64,000 bases of DNA from Oceanococcus sp041619555 (GTDB lineage: Bacteria > Pseudomonadota > Gammaproteobacteria > Nevskiales > Oceanococcaceae): the NCBI GenBank assembly GCA_041619555.1, contig JBFKDQ010000008.1:1-64000 (forward strand), in the 5' to 3' direction. Under the pieces are notes generated by a model. It was not told where the DNA came from. It saw only the letters and a program-made list of their open reading frames with translations, and ran no database searches. Both the position numbers and the translations under genes were made by a program. How positions within the stretch are numbered: position 1 is the first letter of the stretch; the number at the start of each line of letters is the position of its first letter. This document shows positions 60,374-64,000 of the stretch, piece after piece.

Positions 60374-62290
60374 ATGCCCCCTTCCCGACGCGAAGTCATC
60401 AAGATCCTCGGCGCCGCCGGCGCCAGTCCCTTGCTGGGCGCCTGCTCGGCCGGAAGTTCTGGAATAACACCTCCTGACGAGCAGGTACAGGATGAATTCG
60501 ACTATCCGGTCGCTACCCGCCTGCCCTTCGCCCACGGCGTCGCCAGCGGTGACCCCTTGTCTGATCGCGTGATCATCTGGACCAGGATCACGGAAAAGAC
60601 CCCCAGCGCATCGGCGCTTGCGGTCGACTGGACCCTGGCCAGCGACCCACAGATGCAGCAGATCGTGGCCAGCGGTCGCCAATTCGCGATGGCGGAGCAC
60701 GACTGGACGATCAAGGTCGATGTCACCAGGCTGCGCCCGGCCAGCACCTACTACTACCGCTTTTCCGCCCTGGGCGCCGATTCCATCATCGGTCGGACCC
60801 GCACCTTGCCGGCCACCGCCGTCGAGGAACTCCGTCTGGCGGTGGTCGCCTGCTCCAGTTACTGGTCTTCATACTGGAGCGGCTATGGCCACATCGCCCG
60901 CCGTAATGACCTGGATCTGGTGGTGCACTGTGGCGACTACATCTACGACTTTGTCGATGAAGACGAAGAAGTGCGGGCGCGCAATGACATCCACGATACC
61001 GCCCATGTGGACTACCGCGACTGGACCAATCTGGCCGAATGCCGACGCCGTTATGCCCTGTTCCGTTCCGATGCCAATCTGCTGCGTGCCCATCAGCAAC
61101 ATCCGTGGACCATCATCTGGGACAATCACGACATTTCCACCGGCTACGGCAATGAGATCGACGCACCTGATCTGGCGGATCAGGTGACGACCAGCCTGGA
61201 TGATGTCTGCCGCGCATTCTACGAATGGACCCCCACACGACCACCACTGGCCGATGGCTCGGGCCGTTTTCTGCTGATCGAGGACGGCAGCTACCCGCAG
61301 CCGCCAGATGTGCGCAAGCTCTGGCGTCAACTGGACATGGGGCCGCTGGCCGACCTGTTCTGTGTCGATACGCAGATCCATCTGCGCGAGGACATGCCGG
61401 CCGATGCCAGTCATCTGAGCGCCGGCAACAGCTTGTTTTCCCGCCCGCAGTACGACTGGCTGAGCCAGGGCCTGCTGGCCTCGCAGCAGGCCGGCAAGAC
61501 CTGGCGCTTGGTGCTGAATCAGGCCTGGATCGCGCCGCTCACGGTGCCCGCCGTCGTGCCAGGCTTCGGCGCCACGGATCCGCTGGGCATTTCCCGCTGG
61601 TCTAACTACCCGGAAGAGCGCCAGGCCCTGTTTGAATACCTGCGCGGCGCCAATGCCGCCGGCGAACGCATCCACAACAACATCGTGTTCAGCGGCGATG
61701 CGCACGGCAACTGGGGCGCCGACCTGGTCGAGGACAACACCGTGCTGACCGCCTATCAATCCGCCTCGCCGCTGGCCAGCACTCGCAGCGGATCGACCAC
61801 CGAAAATCAGGCTGCTGGCTACCTCCGGGCTTCCACCAACAACACCGCAACGCTGAACAACCGGGCCGACTCGGTGGGGGTCGAGTTCGCCCCCACCTCC
61901 ATGGGTCGGGGTGGCGCGGATGAACTGGTCGCCAATGCCAATCCGTTCTCCAGCCCGGCGGATCAGGTCGCCGGCGCCCGTGCGCTCGAGCTTGCCGCCA
62001 TCACCGGCAACAAGGCCACCCAGTTCATCGAATGGGTGGACCATGGCTATGGCATCGTCCATCTCACGGCGGATGCCGCGATCTTCGAGTACTGGTGGCA
62101 GAACAAGCTGGAGCCGGATTCACCCGACGTGCTCGGCCAGCAAATGCTCTGTTTCGCCGAAAATGCCCCGGACAATCTGCCCGTGCCACGCTATCAGGAC
62201 CAACTGGACGGCGTGAGCCTGCATGGTCGCAGCATCAGTCCGACCAGCGGCTCACGCACGGCAGCGCCGGCGCCCGAGGACAGTCTGTAG
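60374..62290 (+). CDS. phoD: PhoD-type alkaline phosphatase (Tat exported)
   Basis: A 638-residue exported phosphodiesterase/phosphatase of the PhoD family. It has a twin-Arg leader (SRREVIKILGAAGASPLLG) with a lipobox-like GAC. LPFAHGVASGDPLSDRVIIW is the PhoD N-domain start. Metal-binding motifs are ACSSYWSSY, HCGDYIYDF, WDNHDIS and FSGDAHGN. It hydrolyses phosphate esters in the periplasm. With two PhoX-like genes it is the third exported phosphatase-like gene in the window. The ATG at 60374 follows from the leader sequence. Confidence 0.92.
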   Translation: MPPSRREVIKILGAAGASPLLGACSAGSSGITPPDEQVQDEFDYPVATRLPFAHGVASGDPLSDRVIIWTRITEKTPSASALAVDWTLASDPQMQQIVASGRQFAMAEHDWTIKVDVTRLRPASTYYYRFSALGADSIIGRTRTLPATAVEELRLAVVACSSYWSSYWSGYGHIARRNDLDLVVHCGDYIYDFVDEDEEVRARNDIHDTAHVDYRDWTNLAECRRRYALFRSDANLLRAHQQHPWTIIWDNHDISTGYGNEIDAPDLADQVTTSLDDVCRAFYEWTPTRPPLADGSGRFLLIEDGSYPQPPDVRKLWRQLDMGPLADLFCVDTQIHLREDMPADASHLSAGNSLFSRPQYDWLSQGLLASQQAGKTWRLVLNQAWIAPLTVPAVVPGFGATDPLGISRWSNYPEERQALFEYLRGANAAGERIHNNIVFSGDAHGNWGADLVEDNTVLTAYQSASPLASTRSGSTTENQAAGYLRASTNNTATLNNRADSVGVEFAPTSMGRGGADELVANANPFSSPADQVAGARALELAAITGNKATQFIEWVDHGYGIVHLTADAAIFEYWWQNKLEPDSPDVLGQQMLCFAENAPDNLPVPRYQDQLDGVSLHGRSISPTSGSRTAAPAPEDSL

Positions 62291-62541
62291 CGAGGACCTG
62301 TCCCCCTTGGCAAGCTGCCTGCATCCAAGATTGCTCGTTTCCTGGCGAAGGTGGCACCATTCGTGCATATCCCATCCCTGATGGTTTCAGAAATGCGGAG
62401 CCGGATCGCATTCGGCCCAGATCGGCCTCGTGACCGGCGCCGTGTCGGTTTCCGCTTTCATCACGCCCATGCCGAGTATTTCTCCGTTCAGACCATTCTT
62501 TTCCTGCAGCTCGTGCGCCTGCTGCCCTCGGTAACTTCCGC

Positions 62542-64000
62542 CATGTTCCGTCTGGTTCTGATCATGTATCTGGGCTTCGGCAATGCAGCGGTCCTCGCCA
62601 ACACCGGTCGCCTGCCCCCGTCGATCAGCCATCAGGCCACGCTCAGCCTGTTCGAGTCCGGGCGCTATGCCCAGGCCTTTGCCGCGGCACTGCACCGTTA
62701 TGAATGGGGTGATGAAGACCTGCACTATGAGCTGGCCGTGATGTATCACGGCGGCCTGGGCACCGCGGTGAATTTGCGCCTGGCGCGCGAACATTTCCAA
62801 CTTTCAGCACAGCAGGGCCGCATCGAAGGCATGTACCGGCTGGCGCGCATGCAACACCTCGGCGAAGCGGGCCCCATGGACCGGATCACGGCCTGCCAAT
62901 GGTATCTCCGGGCCGCCGACGCCGGTCATCTGGATGCCATTTATCAGTATGGGCGCTGTGCCTTCGATGGTCCCGAAGCCGGCAGCGACCCTCAGCAAGG
63001 CGCGGCCTGGTTGCACCGGGCTGCGCTACGCCAGCACACGGGTGCCCTGAAATTGCTGCTCTTTCATTATCAACGGCGCCCACCCGGTTCTTCCCGGCCT
63101 AAGGCCAATGACGAAAGGCCCGATGCGCTGCTGCAACAGGAACAAGCCGCAGCGGCCGCCGAACGCGCCACACAGGCGATTCTGAAAGGTGACTATCGCG
63201 CCTATGGCAGCTTGGCAGAGGCCCTCCGCCGGCTCGGCAGCGCACCGGACGATGTCATCGATACCATGTATCAGATCGGCGCGCTGTTCGGCAGCCCGAT
63301 GCCGATTTTCGGGCGCGCGATGATCCATCAAAGTCGGGGTGAAAAACACCGGGCCTGTCAGGGCTTTCTGCGCGCGCATGAACAGGGGCTGGCGGCGGCG
63401 GGATACGAACTCGGACGCTGTTATCAGCAAGGCACACTGGCGCATCCGGAGGCTCAGGCCAGGGCATGCGACATCTTCCAGCAAGTGGCCACACAAGGCC
63501 ATGGCCGGGCGGCACTGGCCTATGCCCATTGCCTGGCCGAAGCCCCAGGTGCCGACATCGCCCATTTCGCTCAAGCGATCGAGCAGTATGTTGCGGCGGT
63601 CGCAGCTCTGGCGACACTGCAGGACCGGGCCTTTGCCAACCACCTGGCGAACCAATTTCCACAAGGCCAGCTCGCCGCATCGAGCACGCTGAGCGCCGAT
63701 GGGGTCGCCCTGCCGGCAGGCACGCCGGTGCATATGCTGACGCGCAACGCGGACCGCATGCGCGTATTTGCGCCTGACTTCGCGCAGATCGGTGACTTGC
63801 GCCCGGCTCAGCTCAGACTCCATCTCGACATTCACGGCCTCATTCTGCCCGGCCTGAACCGCACTGAGGCGCGCGCCCTGCTGAACGAGGACGCCGGGCT
63901 GGAAGCGCTCAAGCTGAGCGCTCTGGAAGACCGCCTTCGGGTGGCGGACGATCCCCGCATCGAACTTCGGATTCGCTATGACAGCGCAGGCCAGGCCATC
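62542..64000 (+). CDS. Exported Sel1-repeat protein (3' end beyond the window)
   Basis: Open frame from the ATG at 62542 to the window edge, 486 codons with no stop; easy to miss because the stop lies outside. The first 19 residues (MFRLVLIMYLGFGNAAVLA) are a signal peptide. Residues about 45-190 are Sel1/TPR-like repeats (YELAVMYHGGLGTAVN, GMYRLARMQHLGEAGPMDR, AIYQYGRCAFDGPEAG). More repeats follow at about 290-360, then a region with LPAGTPVHMLTRNADRMRV that may be SH3-like. Function unknown; Sel1 proteins are scaffolds. Confidence 0.82.

Noticed and set aside
62387..63835. Minus-strand frames near the right edge
   Set aside because: The plus strand carries a signal peptide and Sel1 repeats open to the window edge; the minus frames are shadows of it.
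1..64000. Search for CRISPR arrays, tRNA, rRNA, insertion sequences and prophage
   Set aside because: I saw no regularly spaced repeats, no tRNA-like cloverleaf with CCA-type end, no transposase or integrase motifs.

Overview
The window is chromosomal DNA from a GC-rich, Gram-negative, chemo-organotrophic bacterium, most likely a gammaproteobacterium. Lipoproteins with lipoboxes, Tat-exported phosphatase-like proteins, a FadL-type porin, a monomeric NADP isocitrate dehydrogenase and a perfect CRP/Vfr-type site all fit this. I cannot name the genus. I recognise no tRNA, rRNA, insertion sequence, prophage or CRISPR array. Genes are tightly packed, with many 2-10 bp gaps and ATGA/TGATG overlaps.

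Layout. 1-7.6 kb: MASE1-CHASE sensor kinase, DUF3501, a CCG-type Fe-S oxidoreductase and a rubrerythrin lacking its rubredoxin domain (a peroxide/redox set), then an orphan PilB/GspE ATPase coupled to a gamma-glutamylcyclotransferase-like gene. 7.7-16.8 kb: coniferyl-aldehyde-type dehydrogenase, membrane-tethered redoxin with a G10 tract, an outer-membrane barrel protein, small membrane proteins, a VOC protein, a pilin-like protein, a DUF3754 protein and an OYE-family reductase. 16.9-22.5 kb: monomeric IDH, then an exported rhodanese / fatty acid hydroxylase / exported rhodanese / DUF2855 run.

22.6-34.7 kb is a glycogen island: glucokinase, then malQ, GH57 and glgC on the minus strand, divergent from glgB, glgA and a 1065-aa GH15/phosphorylase-kinase-alpha-like protein. 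34.8-43.2 kb holds GST and VOC, a HAD hydrolase with an altered motif I, Dps, a PhoX-like protein, an M19-like lipoprotein and a FadL-like porin. 43.5 kb has a 43-aa four-cysteine protein that is easy to miss. 44.1-47.5 kb is pyruvate carboxylase, followed by a lipoprotein and an acyl-CoA synthetase.

50.4-55.6 kb is a signalling segment: a PAS histidine kinase, three small unknown proteins, and a class III nucleotide cyclase convergent with a CRP-type site, a class II-spaced promoter and a two-hairpin RNA ending in a terminator at about 52.2-52.34 kb. A second PhoX-like gene follows.

55.7-58.9 kb is the most interesting block. It encodes a CHAD protein, an orphan ParA ATPase, a CYTH (triphosphate tunnel) protein and a degenerate Nudix hydrolase, with TGATG-type stop/start overlaps at the first two junctions. 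CHAD, CYTH and Nudix families are tied to polyphosphate or inositol-pyrophosphate chemistry, and ParA proteins position cellular cargo. I therefore infer a possible polyphosphate-granule handling and positioning operon. The window ends with an MBL-fold hydrolase, a PhoD-type phosphatase and the 5' part of an exported Sel1-repeat protein that runs off the edge.
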